Positions 12,480-25,261 are shown, counted from the first letter of the stretch. The stretch is DNA of 64,000 nt from Dissophora ornata (GCA_025201705.1 MU616607.1:20055-84054), one strand, 5' to 3'. Numbers and translations: made by a program. The notes: generated by a model not told the origin, from the letters alone.

Positions 12480-13996
12480 AATTCACAGGTGGACATTTTT
12501 GTGTAACCGCTACCAAGTGGTGGATTGGAGGAGCGGCCCATACGGCCGCCCACTGCGCTGTCTTTACACAGCTCATTGTCCGCGACAAGTGCTACGGATC
12601 AGAGTCTTTTGTGACTCAGGTTCGTGACACTCACACCTAAAACTTGACACCCGGTGTCCAAATAGGCGATATCGGAAAGAAGATGGGTCGCGACGGTATT
12701 GATAACGGCTGGATCCAGTTCACAAGCGTCCTCATCCCCCGTACCAACATGCCGATGAAGCACACCAAGGTTTCACGAATTGGGCAGGCTAAGGAACCTC
12801 CCATGGCCCAGTTGACTTACGGCGCTCCCATCCAGGGCCGTGTTGCTGTCGTCGTTGACTCAAGCAACATTGTCAAGAAGGTTGCCACGATCGTAGGTTG
12901 CTATGCTGCTGTCCGTTGCCAGTTCCCCTCCATCCCTCATAACATCCAAGAGACCAAACTGATTGGCCGTGCCATCTACCAGTACCGCCTTATGACACTC
13001 TTAGCCCAGGCATATGCCTCCCACTTCACGGGTGTCGAGACCAACAAGTTGTACGGGAAACTCATGGCCAAGCTTGAGTCGACTAATCCTGATGACGCTT
13101 CGATGGGCGAAGTGATTGGTAGCCTCAAATAGACTCATGCAACCTCGGCTGAATTGAAAGCCTTCCGCGCCTGGTCAACGTTGAACTCCATAAAGGCCTG
13201 TCGCCTGACTCTCGGCGGTCATGGATACTATGCTCACACTGGTCTCGCCACCACCTACAACGACTTTTCTGTCCACTGCACCTGGGATGGAGACAATACT
13301 ATTATGACTCTCCAATCCGGACGTTATCTCGTCAATCGCTACCGTGAGGCGTTCACCGGAATGATGCAACCAGAAGGAATGAACTACCTCAACCATCTCG
13401 ATGCTTTTCTCACTCAAGGATGCGCAGTCAAGACTCTCGAGGTGATTTTGGACTTCGATGTTATCCAGCAAAATTGTGGTATCGTCACTACCGCCGTTGT
13501 CAATAGAGCTAGAGATGGCTTTAGTGTTTCGCTGAAGCAAGGTATGAACTCTGAGGCTGCATACGAGAAATGCTCTCAGGCGCGTCTGGCTGCCTTGGAG
13601 ATCCATTCTTTCAGTTACGTCGTCCGTCGTTTCACTTAGGCTGTCAAGAGTGCCTCCAAGGGTCTGCGCCCTGTCTTGACCAAGATTTGCCTCCTACACG
13701 GTCTCTACTCGATCAAGCAGAACTCTTGGTTCTTCCTGCAGTACCGTTATTTCACACCTTCACATATTTGTTCGTTGTCAGGTCAATTTTCTCTGCTGCG
13801 ATGTTCGTCAGGAGTACATTCGGTTGGTCGATGCATTCAATTATTCCGATTACATGATCACTCAGCCTTGGGAGCGTATGATGGAAACGTGTACGAGAAG
13901 TACTTTGATCAAGTCACCCTATTGGACAGTCACACCCATACTTTCTCGCTTCTCCGCCGCGACATTGATGATGGTGGCGACGATGACTACGAGTAG
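12480..13996 (+). pseudogene. Acyl-CoA oxidase remnant, unit 3
   Basis: Best-preserved copy of the oxidase remnant. The 12644-13132 frame carries GRDGIDNGWIQFTSVLIPRT and AKEPPMAQLTYGAPIQGR. A TAG stops it at 13130-13132 (GSLK*THA), and the frame reopens at 13154-13639 with GGHGYYAHTG and SVHCTWDGDNT. A second TAG at 13637-13639 is shared with units 4 and 5. The frame then continues as AVKSASKGLRPVLTKIC. A frameshift after FTPSH (about 13763) is shared with unit 4. The tail ends acidic at 13994-13996. FAD/acyl-CoA dehydrogenase-fold middle and C-terminal domains only. Confidence 0.87.
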
Positions 13997-14280
13997 AGAT
14001 ATTATAGTGCACCAAGAGCTTAGAAAACACATACCCGCTCATTAGAACAGCAATATAACACGCAAAAGCGACATGTCGATAGTTTGTGTTAACGATTTAT
14101 TTTGCGCACGAAGGCATAACACTATACATTAAGACAAGGGGACGTCCTGCATCACACCTGTCTCTTAGAAAGTCTGTACATCATTGTGATGGATCGAGCC
14201 AAGCGTGTAAGGTGGGAATAAAATAGAATAATGGACGATAGGATAATAGGGTATGTGTTACAGTGAGGCGTTTGAATTCT

Positions 14281-15362
14281 CTACGCACTTAAGAGGTTCA
14301 GGCAGTTAGCTGTCTTTGCATTCGAGGGGTCGAGCTGGTTGAGAACGAATCGAAGAACCACGAAGGAGTTGACCATGGTCACTAAATGTACAGCCGTGGG
14401 AGAATGGGTTAGTTTAAAGCGTATAGGACAGACCAACGAGACATAAGATAGAAAACTTCTGGTTGGAAGTCTTACAATGTTCGTTCAGGGAAAGGGCGCA
14501 GAGGTTCTGAAGCACAACATTGGTGACGCCAGTGTCTTCCTGGAAGCAGGTAGTGTAAGGGGTGACAACCTCATCGTATCTATCATTCACCGTGCCAGGA
14601 CCGGAAACAATGGTTAGCGTGATAAACAAGGGCAACAGCGCTCTACCTCACTGTATATCCAAACTATGCTTACTTGGTGGCAATGTTTGAGAAAATGACA
14701 CCAGAGGCTGTGTCGCCTCCGTCGTTCAACTTGGTCATGAATGTCGAGCCGGACACCATCTCGGTGAATGATGGGGCAATTACGTTAAAGAACGCCGACA
14801 AGGGTGCAAAGACGCCCCATGCTTTGGCCCATGTCGCGAGCGAGTCCAGAGTGGTGCCATGGGTGATTGGTGAGATACCGATGTGTCGGTAAACCTTACC
14901 GGCACCTTCCAAGTACTTCATCCAATATCTAGCAAGAATACCGCCTTGGGAATGGCCAACAATATCGACCTGCGTGACATTCATTTGGGTCAGGACATTG
15001 TCAGCGAAGGTAGCCAATTCCTGAGCGGAGGACTCGACGGAAGCCAGACCACCAAAGCCAGGGATGGTGGGGTATAAGCCGTAGGTGAGTCCAAAGACAC
15101 AGTAACCGTTTTTGATGAGTACAGGTGCGAATTCCCACCACGAATCGACGGTAAGCAGGGTGGAATGGACCAGGATCAAAGGACGCGGGTGGGCGGTAGT
15201 TAGCTTGCAGCTGTAGTTGTTGATGCCGGAAATGGTGCGCTTTTGAAGACCAGTAACTGGAGAATCGGCGCTTATAGGGAGAGCAGCAACTTGGACAACC
15301 GAAAGAGCCACGAGAATAGCGGCAGATGCAGCGCTCAGGACCGAGGAGATGGTAAACTTCAT
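14281..15362 (-). CDS. Secreted class-2 lipase, copy C (3 exons)
   Basis: Exons 15362-14674, 14579-14476 and 14381-14281 give 297 aa with signal peptide, Lys-Arg pair, GHSQGG, YDEVVTPY and LNEH all present. It differs from copies A and B by LTQMNVTQ and YLEGAGK, both shared with copy D. About 250 nt around 14857-15112 are identical to the matching part of copy D, consistent with recent duplication or gene conversion. The promoter has a small duplication (TTTGTAC repeated near 15505). Confidence 0.9.
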
Positions 15363-15374
15363 TTTGATGGAGTG

Positions 15375-16730
15375 TTTCGTATATCCGTAAAGGAAGTGGA
15401 GGGTGCTGTAGTTAGTGGCTGGTAGGAGTAGAAGAGAAGGAGGGATGATCGCGAGGTTGGAGAAGCTGAGGATGTGGAGAAAAGAGACGGATTTATCTCG
15501 CTATTTGTACTTTGTACCTTTTTTAGTCGGTCGTATTCTCCCATCTTGCTGTCAAATGGTAGCTGCAAAGAAGTGGTCGGCAACCGGTTCTGGTGCATTC
15601 GGTGTAACCCTTTGCTCCAGCTAAGGGCTGTTGTCTTTTGGATAATATGAGCTGTCGACGATCAGCAGCCGATTATTTGTTGCTGAACTTAACTTAATGA
15701 CATGAAGAGTTTGTGTTAAAATGTGCACTCAGCAGGGCCCAATAACAACGGTCCATCTTTTTCCCTTCTTGATCATCAAGAATGATAACAGAGTACTTCT
15801 AGCGTGACATTCCAGAAAGTGGGAGAGACCACGATTGCACCGTCAACGAAAGTTCAATAGCGTCTTTATTTTGGTTGCACAAGACATGGATATCATAAAA
15901 AACACTAACCCTCCACAGGCATGGAGATAGCCTTTGGGTCCTCCATACATGCAAATAATGAGATACTCTGCGGAGCTCGATACTTCTTCCTCGTGCCAGT
16001 GTTTTGATTCAAGGGAATCTCCTTAAAAACGGTTTATATTACCAACGAATGGTCCGCATTGGAGGGCCTATTGGCGCCTGGCCCGATGCTCTTGACGCGC
16101 TATCTGATATTCATTTTGGCTGTTTAATGTCCCTGAAAGGATGCATGTATGCAATATCACGTAGTCTGATGCAGGTTCAGACAATTAGTGAATCATCAAC
16201 TCAATCCCCCCACTGTGCTTAACATTTCACTCCTCCCCCACTCCACACGAAGATGTGGCGGAAAGAGAAATACTCTCATTTCTCATGAAGCAATACGTTA
16301 ATGGACAGGTTGCTCGCCTTTGTCGAGCTGGACTATAATTCTCGCCAGTGACAGTGCGCGGTATATAGCCCGGCGTGTCGACATGTTTGTTAGTCTGTTG
16401 GTGTATTGCGTTTCTGCTCTCTAGAAAAATATGGCGAATACATGTGCTTCTCCACAATCCACAAACAGGGCCGAAATATGAGCAATACGAATATGAACAT
16501 GAACATGTACTTTATGTCGTATACGCGAGATGTTTTTTTTCCAACACTTGTGGGTCAGCAGTTACAATCACAATAATATATTTCGTCGTTCTCAAATTCT
16601 CATCGCTAGTCTCATGATATACCTAACATCCATGCTCATTAATGCATATGCACATCGTACCCCATTCAGCGTTGTCGGTGGTGTTGCATGTAATTACTAA
16701 TGCAATCCAGCTCATAAGTTCCTATCATGC
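15375..16730. repeat. Unit 4 spacer
   Basis: Lipase C leader and promoter plus the conserved spacer. A short insertion with GAATATGAACATGAACATG repeats lies near 16488-16507. No gene supported. Confidence 0.62.
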
Positions 16731-16734
16731 TTCT

Positions 16735-17585
16735 AGACGACCGTCATAGTATAAGTACAATCGGCACAGTTTCAACATTGCCGGACGCATGACTGACGCA
16801 CTCGACATTATATTCATGTTCACATAGGAGAGCACCAATTTAATCCCCGGTCGTATATTCTACCAGGAAGAGCGAGTACAGTTCTTAGCACAGTTCTTGG
16901 GTTGAATTATTACTCCAAGATTCTTGGGCATCTGGTTGCACTGTTACAATAACAGAGTCTGATGAAAGTGCAGGTGTTGTTTGCATCACCGCCGTCATAG
17001 TCGTCGCCATTCGGGCTGTCTGGCTACCGCTGGGTGAGCAGAAAGATGATGAGCAGCGAGACGAATCCTGACTTTACAGCTTTCCTATCCGAGCCAGGTT
17101 CATGAGGGTATTGTTCTCGTTCGCTGGTTGGGGTTCGTACGGTTTTTCATCTCCGTTTGGAGAATCATTGATTCCTTTCAAAGCCTGGTTAGTTGTCCCA
17201 CAGTCATACATCGCAGTCGTGGTGACTAGCGCGTGGTTATTGTCAAGAAAGAGGTGTTGTTGAGAGGGTTAGACACGGATGGGGAAGGACTTATTGACGG
17301 TTCTCTGTTCTAGGATGAGTGATTTCTCACGGTCCATAGCATATTCTACTGATGTTTGTTATGGAGTTGTTTGGGAGAATCTTAGGATCATGTCTGCAAG
17401 ACAGCCTATTGAAAGATGGAAGTAGGCTTGTCAGCCAGCATGCATTCCCAGCGTTGATGCTATCTCGGAGCAAAGAGTCAGGAAGGATGTGCGAATAAAG
17501 GAGTAAAAACTTACAGAGTCCAATCAAGAGCAACATCAACCCGCCAATAGCCTGCACCCTCAATGAGATCGAGACAGAGTTCTAT
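16735..17585 (-). pseudogene. PA/RING-H2 E3 ligase remnant, unit 4
   Basis: The signal-peptide exon is at 17510-17585, its ATG replaced by ATA, but its donor GTAAGT (minus strand, 17511-17516) is intact. PA-like and linker segments between 17100 and 17420 are frameshifted. The RING-H2 segment near 16740-16900 is degenerate. Confidence 0.65.
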
Positions 17586-17639
17586 TGCGAGCAAAGTTGG
17601 TGGCAAAGAGAATTTACATGAGCCACCACATACGAGGTG

Positions 17640-19227
17640 CTCATGTCCACAGGTGGACATTCTTGTGTTACCGCTACCAAGTGGTGGATTGGAAGAACGA
17701 CCCATACAACGACCCACTGTGTTGTCTTCACACAGCTCATTGTCCGCGGCAAGTGCTGCGGAACAAAGTCCTTTGTTGCTCAGGTCCGTAGTACTCATAC
17801 CTACAACTTAACGCTCGGTGTCAACATTGGTGAACATAGGAAAGAAGATGGGTTATGACGGTATTCATAACGGCAGGATCCAATTCACAAACATCTGCAT
17901 CCCCCGCACCAGCATGTTGATGATGCCCACTAAGGTTTCACATACTGGTGAGGTTAAGGACTCTCCCATGGCCCAGTTGACATATGCCGATCGGATTCAG
18001 GGCCGTGTTGCCGTAGTTGTTGACTCGGGTAACATTGTCAAGAAGGTTGTCACGATCGCAGGTTGCTATACTGTTGCCCGTCGCCAGTTCTCCTCCAACC
18101 TCCATAACGTCCAACAGACAAACTGATTGGCTATGCCATCCACCAGTACCGTCTTATGCCACGCTTAGCCCAGGCTTATGCACCTCACTTCACGGATGTC
18201 GAGACCAACAAGTTGTACGAGGAACTCATGGACAAGCTCGAGTCGACTCATCCTGATGACGCTTCGATGGGTGCAGTGATTGATACCCTCAAAAAGAGTC
18301 ATGCTACCTTGGCTGTATTGGAAGCCTTCTGCACCTGGTCAACGTTGAACGCCATAGAGGCGGCCTGTCGCCAGACTCTCGGCGGTCATGGGTACTCTGC
18401 TTACACTGGTATCGCCACTACCTACAACGATTTTTCTGTCCACTGCACCTGTCATGGAGACAGTACTATTCTAAACCTCCAATCCGGACACTATCTCGTC
18501 AATCGCTGCCGTGAGGCGCTCACCGGAATGACGCAACCAGAAGGAGTGGACTACCTCAACCATCTCGACACACTTCTCACTCAAGGATGTGCAATCAAGA
18601 CTCTCGAGAAGATCTCGGACTTTGACGTTATCCACAAGCTTGGAGTATCGTCACTACCACCGTTGCCAAGAGAGCTGGAGATGGCTTTAGTGTATCGCTG
18701 AAGCAAGGTATGAACTGTGAGACTGCATACGAGGAGTGCTCTCAGGCGCATTTCGCTGCCTCGGAGATCCATTCTTCGGTTACGTCTTCCGTCGTTTCAA
18801 TTAGGCTGTCAAGAGTGCCTCCGAGGGTCTCCGCCCTATCTTGACCAAGATTTGCCTCCTACACGGTCTCTACTCGATCAAGCAGAACTCTTGGTTCTTC
18901 CTGCAGTGCCGTTATTTCACACCTTCACATATTTGTTCGTTGTCAGGTCAATTTTCTCTGCTGCGATGTTCGTCAGGAGTACATTCCGTTGATAGGTGCA
19001 TTCAATTATTCCGATTGCATGATCACTCGGCCTTCGGAGTGTATGATGGAAACGTGTACGAGAAGTGCTTTGATCAGGCCAAGAGACAGGACCCTGTTGG
19101 GCAGCCACACCTATACTTGACCTTGATTCAGTCGCTTCTCTATCGCGACATTGAGGATGATGAGCCTCTCGAGGATGGTGGGGATGATGATGGCGAGTCG
19201 AGATACTATAGTGCACCGAGAGCTTAG
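17640..19227 (+). pseudogene. Acyl-CoA oxidase remnant, unit 4
   Basis: Fragments run from TKWWIG (about 17678) through NIG..HRKEDGL (frameshifted), PMAQLTYADRIQGRVAVV, a long frame 18156-18701 with KLYEELMDKLESTHPDDAS and GGHGYSAYTG, and a C-terminal frame ending at 19227. TAG at 18802-18804 is shared with units 3 and 5. The frameshift after FTPSH (about 18930) is shared with unit 3. The normal terminal TAG has become TCG, so the frame runs on into RYYSAPRA. Confidence 0.85.
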
Positions 19228-19485
19228 AAAGCACATACCCACTCATTAGAACATAAATACAGCACTCTAAAGCGGCATGTCGATAGTTTGTGTGAACGAT
19301 TTAATTTGCTCACGAAGGCATACATTAAGACGAAGGGACGTCCTGCATCACACCTGTCTCTTAGAAAGTTTGTAAATGTAGAGCCACATTGTGATGGATC
19401 GAGCCAAGTGTGTAAAGTGGGAATGAAATATAATAATGGACGATAGGATAATAGGGTATGTGTTACAGTGAGGCGTTTGAATTCT

Positions 19486-20567
19486 CTACGCACTTAAGAG
19501 GTTCAGGCAGTTAGCTGTCTTTGCATTCGAGGGGTCGAGCTGGTTGAGAACGAATCGAAGAACCACGAAGGAGTTGATCATGGTCACTAAATGTACAGCC
19601 GTGGGAGAATGGTTTAGTTTAACGCGTATAGGACAGATCAACGAGACATAAGATAGAGAACTTCTGGTTGGAAGTCTTACGATGTTCATTCAGTGAAAGG
19701 GCGCAGAGGTTCTGAAGCACAACATTGGTGACGCCAGTGTCTTCCTGGAAGCAGGTAGTGTAAGGGGTGACAACCTCATCGTATCTATCATTCACCGTGC
19801 CAGGACCGGAAACAATGGTTAGTGCGATAAACAAGGGCCGCATCGCTCTACTTCAATATATATCCAAACTATGCTTACTTGGTGGCAATGTTCGAGAAAA
19901 TGACACCAGAGGCTGTATCGCCTCCGTCGTTCAACTCGTTCATGAATGTCGAGTTGGCCACCATCTCGGGGAACGATGGGGCAATTACGTTAAAGAACGC
20001 CGACAAGGGTGCGAAGACGTCCCATGCTTCGGCCCATATCGTGAGTGAGTCCAGAGTGGTACCATGGGTGATTGGTGAGATACCGATGTGTCGGTAAACC
20101 TTACCGGCACCTTCCAAGTACTTCATCCAATATCTAGCAAGAATACCGCCTTGGGAATGGCCAACAATATCGACCTGCGTGACATTCATTTGGGTCAGGA
20201 CATTGTCAGCGAAGGTAGCCAATTCCTGAGCGGAGGACTCGACGGAAGCCAGACCACCAAAGCCAGGGATGGTGGGGTATAAGCCGTAGGTGAGTCCAAA
20301 GACACAGTAACCGTTTTCTATGAGTACAGGTGCGAATTCCCACCACGAATCGACGGTAAGCAGGGTGGAATGGATCAGGATCAAAGGACGCGGGTGGGCA
20401 GTAGTCAGCTGGCAGCTGTAGTCGTTCATGCCGGCGATATCGCGCTTTACAAGGCCAGTAACTGGAGAGCCGGCCTTCATAGGGAGAGCAGCAACCTGGA
20501 TGGCCGAAAGAGCCACGAGAATGGCGGCAGATGAAGCGCTCAGGACCGAGGAGATGGTAAACTTCAT
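19486..20567 (-). CDS. Secreted class-2 lipase, copy D (3 exons)
   Basis: Exons 20567-19879, 19784-19681 and 19586-19486 give 297 aa. The start chosen is the MKFTISSV methionine shared by all copies. The frame is open for another 40 codons upstream (to 20687), but that stretch is leader DNA in the other copies. The propeptide region reads VKRDIAGMNDYSC as in copy E, whereas the central part is identical to copy C, so the gene is a mosaic. The second donor context is CATC|GTAAG instead of CATT|GTAAG and still gives Leu after the catalytic His. Confidence 0.9.
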
Positions 20568-20569
20568 TT

Positions 20570-22885
20570 CGATGGAGTGTTTCGTATATCCGTAAAGGAA
20601 GTGGAGGGTGCTGTAGTTAGTAACTGGTGGGACTAGAAGGGGAGGAGGGATGTTCGCGAGGTTGGAGACGACGAGGATATAGAGCAAAGAGACGGATTTA
20701 TCTCTCTATTTGTACCTTTTTCAGTCGGTCGTATTCTCCAATCTTGCTGTCAAAGGGTTGCTGCAAAGAAATGGTCGGCAACAAGGGTCCAGTGCATTCG
20801 GTTTAACCCTACGCTCCAGTTAAGGAAATGTCAGTGGAGTTGGACATAAACATGCCACAGGAAATGGTGCTGAGCCCAGTGTTGCACGCAGTAACTAAAG
20901 TACAGTCGGTGTTTTCAGAAAATCGGGCAAAAGACATTAAATAAGTTACATGGAATTTGTGCATACATTTTATTTTCCTTCCACAGAACTCAACATCATC
21001 TCGAGGAGAGTCGTTTGCTGGAAACCAGACATGTGCTTACTGTCAGCGTGGTCTCTCATTCTGCGGATGGCGGCTATGTTTGCTGTTTTATCTGTATCCT
21101 GCTGTTGGAAATAAAGCTGAAGAGTGTCCAGCATCTAGTATGCAAAAGAAGGGTTCTTCTGTTGTGTCGTCGTCACCTTCCGCCGCAGGCTAAGAAACTT
21201 TCCAACCAGTCTCGATAATTTAAGTTAAGCCAGGTTCGACTGTACACATTCACTTGTACAGTGGTTGTTGTCTGTTGGATAATGAGAGTTCTTGTTGACC
21301 GGCGCGGATTATTTGCTGCTGAACTTAATGCTATCCTGTCAGTTTGTCGTTCCACTTTTTTATGTTTCCTCAGAAACGGGGTAGGACTCCCCAATTGCTC
21401 TGATTAAAACGATACCACGTTCAATTTTACGTTGGGTGGAGGGTTTCGAGGACTCGCTCCATTACTTTCATCCTGTCAAGTTGGCATTAGTTGTTTCCCC
21501 TCATCTCTCTACACACATATTCCCATTTTGGATCCTACTCTTGAATTCCTGATCACCTTTTACGTTGTTGACGTTCCTAACGCTTGCACAACCAACACTG
21601 AAGAAAGCGAGATGTTGTTCTCAATCCTACGCCGACGTCCAACAATGTCTTTTTGCCACGCGAAGTTGCGTCCATGAATACCATTATAAAGAATAGCATT
21701 TGGCGCTATTTCCAGAAAAAAGGCCAGATATTGTATGTGTAGAGGGAGAATAAAACATTTCGACGCGCCAGACCTCGTACCTGGTGCCTGGGAGCTGTCC
21801 GAAGTTTACCTCTCTTAGTGCTATTAATCATATGGAGGTACTTATGATTTGTACCCGTAAAAATCTAGGCCACATTCATTTTGTGACAGACGAAGGGAAT
21901 AAGGACGGTCCATCTTTTTCCCTTCTTGTACGGCAAGAATGGCAACAAAGCATCGTCGGAGAGAGTTCAGAGGTCAATCGGCATTTAAAAAGGGAGTAGG
22001 TTGCACAAGGCCATAACAACATGAATATCGTGAAAAACACAAACTCTCCACAGCATGGAGATAGCCTTTGCGTTCTCCACACACACAAACAATAACGAGA
22101 TCTTCTGCGGAGCTCGATACGTCTTGCTCGTGCCAGTGTTTTGATCCCTTATGAAGCGGACTTCCATCACTAACAAATGGTTCGCGCGGTAAGGCCTGTC
22201 GGCGCCTGGCCCGAAGCTCTTGAATAAATTATTGAATATTTATTTTGATTTTTTATTGCCCCTGCATGAATGCAATATTACACGTCATCTGATGCAGGTC
22301 CAGAAACATGGGACATGAACTTAATCCCTCCACTTTGCTCACCACTTCAGCCCTCACTTCAGCCCTCGCCCACTCCACACACGAAGATGTGGCAGAATGG
22401 GAAATCCTCTCGCTTCTCGTAGGCAATACGTTTATGGACATGCTGGTTGCCTTTGTTGAGCAGAACTGTAATTCTCGCCAGTGACAGAGCTGGGTATATA
22501 GCCTGGCGTGTCGACATGTCTGTTAGCATACTGGCGCGAATGTGATGAATTGCGTCTCTGCTTTCCAGGGACATATAGCGAATGCATGTGATTCTCCACA
22601 ATCCACGAAGAGTGCCGAAATAAGAGCATCTTATTCATGTACACGGCAAACGCCAAAGGTTTTTTTCCTCAACACTTGTGGGTCAGCAGTGCTATCACAA
22701 TGTATTTCGTCGTTCAACGAATTTTAATGTCCGCTTTCGCGTCCCTGAAAACATCCCATGCACTGGTCTTATGATATATGCCTTGCACCAATGCATCTGC
22801 ACACCGTGCTCCATTCCGCGTCGTCGACGGCGCTGCATACAAGTATTAATGCAATCCGGTTCATGTAGTCCTATCGCATATCATC
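20570..22885. repeat. Unit 5 spacer, enlarged by two inserts
   Basis: Lipase D leader and promoter, then spacer sequence that is interrupted twice relative to the other units: about 20915-21255 and about 21331-21890. Flanking spacer sequence resumes after each insert (TGTTGGATAATGAGAG near 21272; GACGGTCCATCTTTTTCC near 21904). The inserts show no recognised protein and no obvious terminal repeats. Confidence 0.6.
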
Positions 22886-22886
22886 T

Positions 22887-23735
22887 TCACTCGCATGCTT
22901 GTAGGCAACCATCATAGAGCAAGTGCATTCGGCACTTTCCAACACTGTCAGACGCATGACCGATGCTCTCAATATGGTATTCATGTCCACACGAGAGCAC
23001 TCGAATCGAATCCGCGGTCGAATATGCTACCAGGCAGATCGAGTACAGTTCTTGGGTTGAGTTATTAACCCCAGATTCTTGGACATCCGGCTGCATTGTT
23101 ACAATAATAGAGTTTGATGAAAGCGCAGGTGTTGTTTGCATCACCGCCGTGGACGTTGACATTTGGGCTGTTTTGTTAGCGCTGAGTGAGCTGTCAGATG
23201 AGGAGCAGCCAGACGAATCACGGCTCTACAGCCTGCTAATCCGAGCTAAGTTCATGAGAGTATTGTTCTAGCTCGCTGACTGGGGTTCGTACAGTTTTCC
23301 GACTTCGTTTGTAGAATCATTGATTTCTTTCAAAGCCTGATCAGTTGTCCCACAGTCATACATCACCGCCGCAGTGACTAGGGTGTCGTTCTTGTCAAGA
23401 AAGAAGTTTTTATGATAAGGGTAGATGCGAATGGGGAAGGACTTATTGACGGTTCTCTGTTCTAGGATGAGTACTGTCTCATGGTCCATGGCATATTTTA
23501 CTGATGTTTGTGAAGTTGTTTGAGAGAACCTTAGAATCATGTCCGCAAGACAAGCTGTTGAAAGGTGGAGGTACGCTTGTTAGTCAGCATGCATTCCCTG
23601 CGTTGATGCTATCTTGGAGCAAAGAGTCAGGAAGGATGTGCGAATAAAGGAGTACCAACTTACAGAGTCCAATCAAGAGCAACATCAATCCGCCAATAGC
23701 CTGCACCCTCATTGAGGTCGAGGCAGAGAACTTAC
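22887..23735 (-). pseudogene. PA/RING-H2 E3 ligase remnant, unit 5
   Basis: A PA-like segment is open at 23540-23268 (LEQRTVNKSFPIRIYPYH, DTLVTAAVMYDCGTTDQA). A RING-like segment at 23162-22887 has CLVAY and SCGHEYHIES, so the first cysteine and the ECI cysteine are replaced. The signal-peptide ATG region near 23730 is deleted. Confidence 0.7.
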
Positions 23736-23764
23736 AAGCTCAACCACATATGAAGTACCCAAAT

Positions 23765-25261
23765 TCACAGGTGGACATTCTTGTGTAACCGCAGGATTGG
23801 AGGAGTGGCTCATACGGCCACCCGGGGCAATCGCTACGGAACAAAGTCTTTTGTCGCTAAGGCCCGTGACAGTCGTACCTATAACTTAACGCCCGGTGTC
23901 CACATAAGTGATATCGGAAAGGAGATGGGTCGCGACGGTATTGATACTGACTGGATCCAGTTCACATACATCCGCATCCCCCGCACCAACATGATGATGA
24001 AGCACCCCGAGGTTTCATATACTGGCGAGGTTAAGGAGCCACCCATGACCCAGTTGAACTATGGTGCTCTGAGTCAGGGCCGTGTTGCTATTGTCGTTGA
24101 CGCGGTCGATATCGAAAAGAAGGCTGCCACAATGGCAGGTCACTATGCCACTATCCGTCCCCAGTTCCCCATACGTTCAAGAGACCAAACTGACTGACTA
24201 CGCCATCCACCAGTACCACCTTATGACAGTCTTAGCCCAGGCATATGCACTCCACTTCACGGGTGTCGAGAGCAACAAGTTGTACGAGGAACTTATGGAC
24301 AAGCTCGAGTCGACTCAGCCTCACGATGCTTCGATGGGTGAAGTGATTGATAGACTCATGCTACCTCGGCTTGATTGAAAGCCTTCTGCACCTGGTGAAC
24401 GTTGAGCGCCATCGAGGGCTGTTGCCAGACTCTCGGCGGCCATGGATACTTTGCTTACCCTTGTCTCGCCACCACCTACAACGATTTCGCTGTCCACTTC
24501 ACGTGCGAGGGAAGCAATACCATTCTGACTCTCCAATCCGGACGTCATCTCGTCAATTGCTACCGTGAGGCACTCACCAGAAAGACTCAACCAGAAGGAA
24601 TCGATCACCTCAACAATATCGACACACTTCACACTCAAGGACGTGCAGTCAAGACTCTCGAGGAGATCATGGACTTTGATGTTATCCACTAAGCCTGGGG
24701 CATCATCACTGCCAACGTTGTCAAGAAAGCTGAGATGACTTCAGCGTATCGCTAAAGAAGGGTATGAACCGTGAGACTGCATTAGAGGAGTGCTCTCAGG
24801 CGTGTTTGGCTGCCGCGAAGATCCAAACTTTCGTTTACGTCTTCCGTCGTTTCACTTAGGCTGTTAAGAGTGCCTCCGAGGGTCTCCACCCTGTCTTGAC
24901 CAAGAAATGCATCCTTTGCGGTCTCTACTCGATCAAGCAGGACTCTGGATCCTTCCTGCAGTACCGTTGTTTCACACCTTCGCAGATGGACCTTGTTTGT
25001 CCTCTAGTCAATGTCCTCTACTGCGATATCCGTCAGGAGTACATTTTGTTAATCGATTCATTCAACTATTCCGACTACATGATCAACTCGGCCTTCGGAG
25101 TGTATGATGGAAATGTGTACGAGAAGTGCTTTGATTAGGCCAAGGGACAGAACCCTGTTGGGCAGCCACACCCATACTTGACCTTGATTCAGTCGCATCT
25201 CAGCCGCGACATTGAGGGTGGTGAGCATCTCGAGTATGATGGTGATGATGTTGACGAATAG
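23765..25261 (+). pseudogene. Acyl-CoA oxidase remnant, unit 5
   Basis: The frame 23781-24197 carries the YNLTPGVHISDIGKEMGRDG and PPMTQLNYGALSQGR segments. Then come a frameshift, KLYEELMDKLESTQPHDAS, a second frameshift in the helical region, and a C-terminal part broken by TAA at 24690-24692, TAG at 24857-24859 (shared with units 3 and 4) and TAG at 25136-25138. It ends in an acidic tail at 25259-25261. The N-terminal domain is missing. Confidence 0.85.

Noticed and set aside
20568..20687. 40-codon N-terminal extension of lipase D
   Set aside because: The same DNA is leader sequence in the other copies, and the shared MKF start has the signal peptide directly after it.
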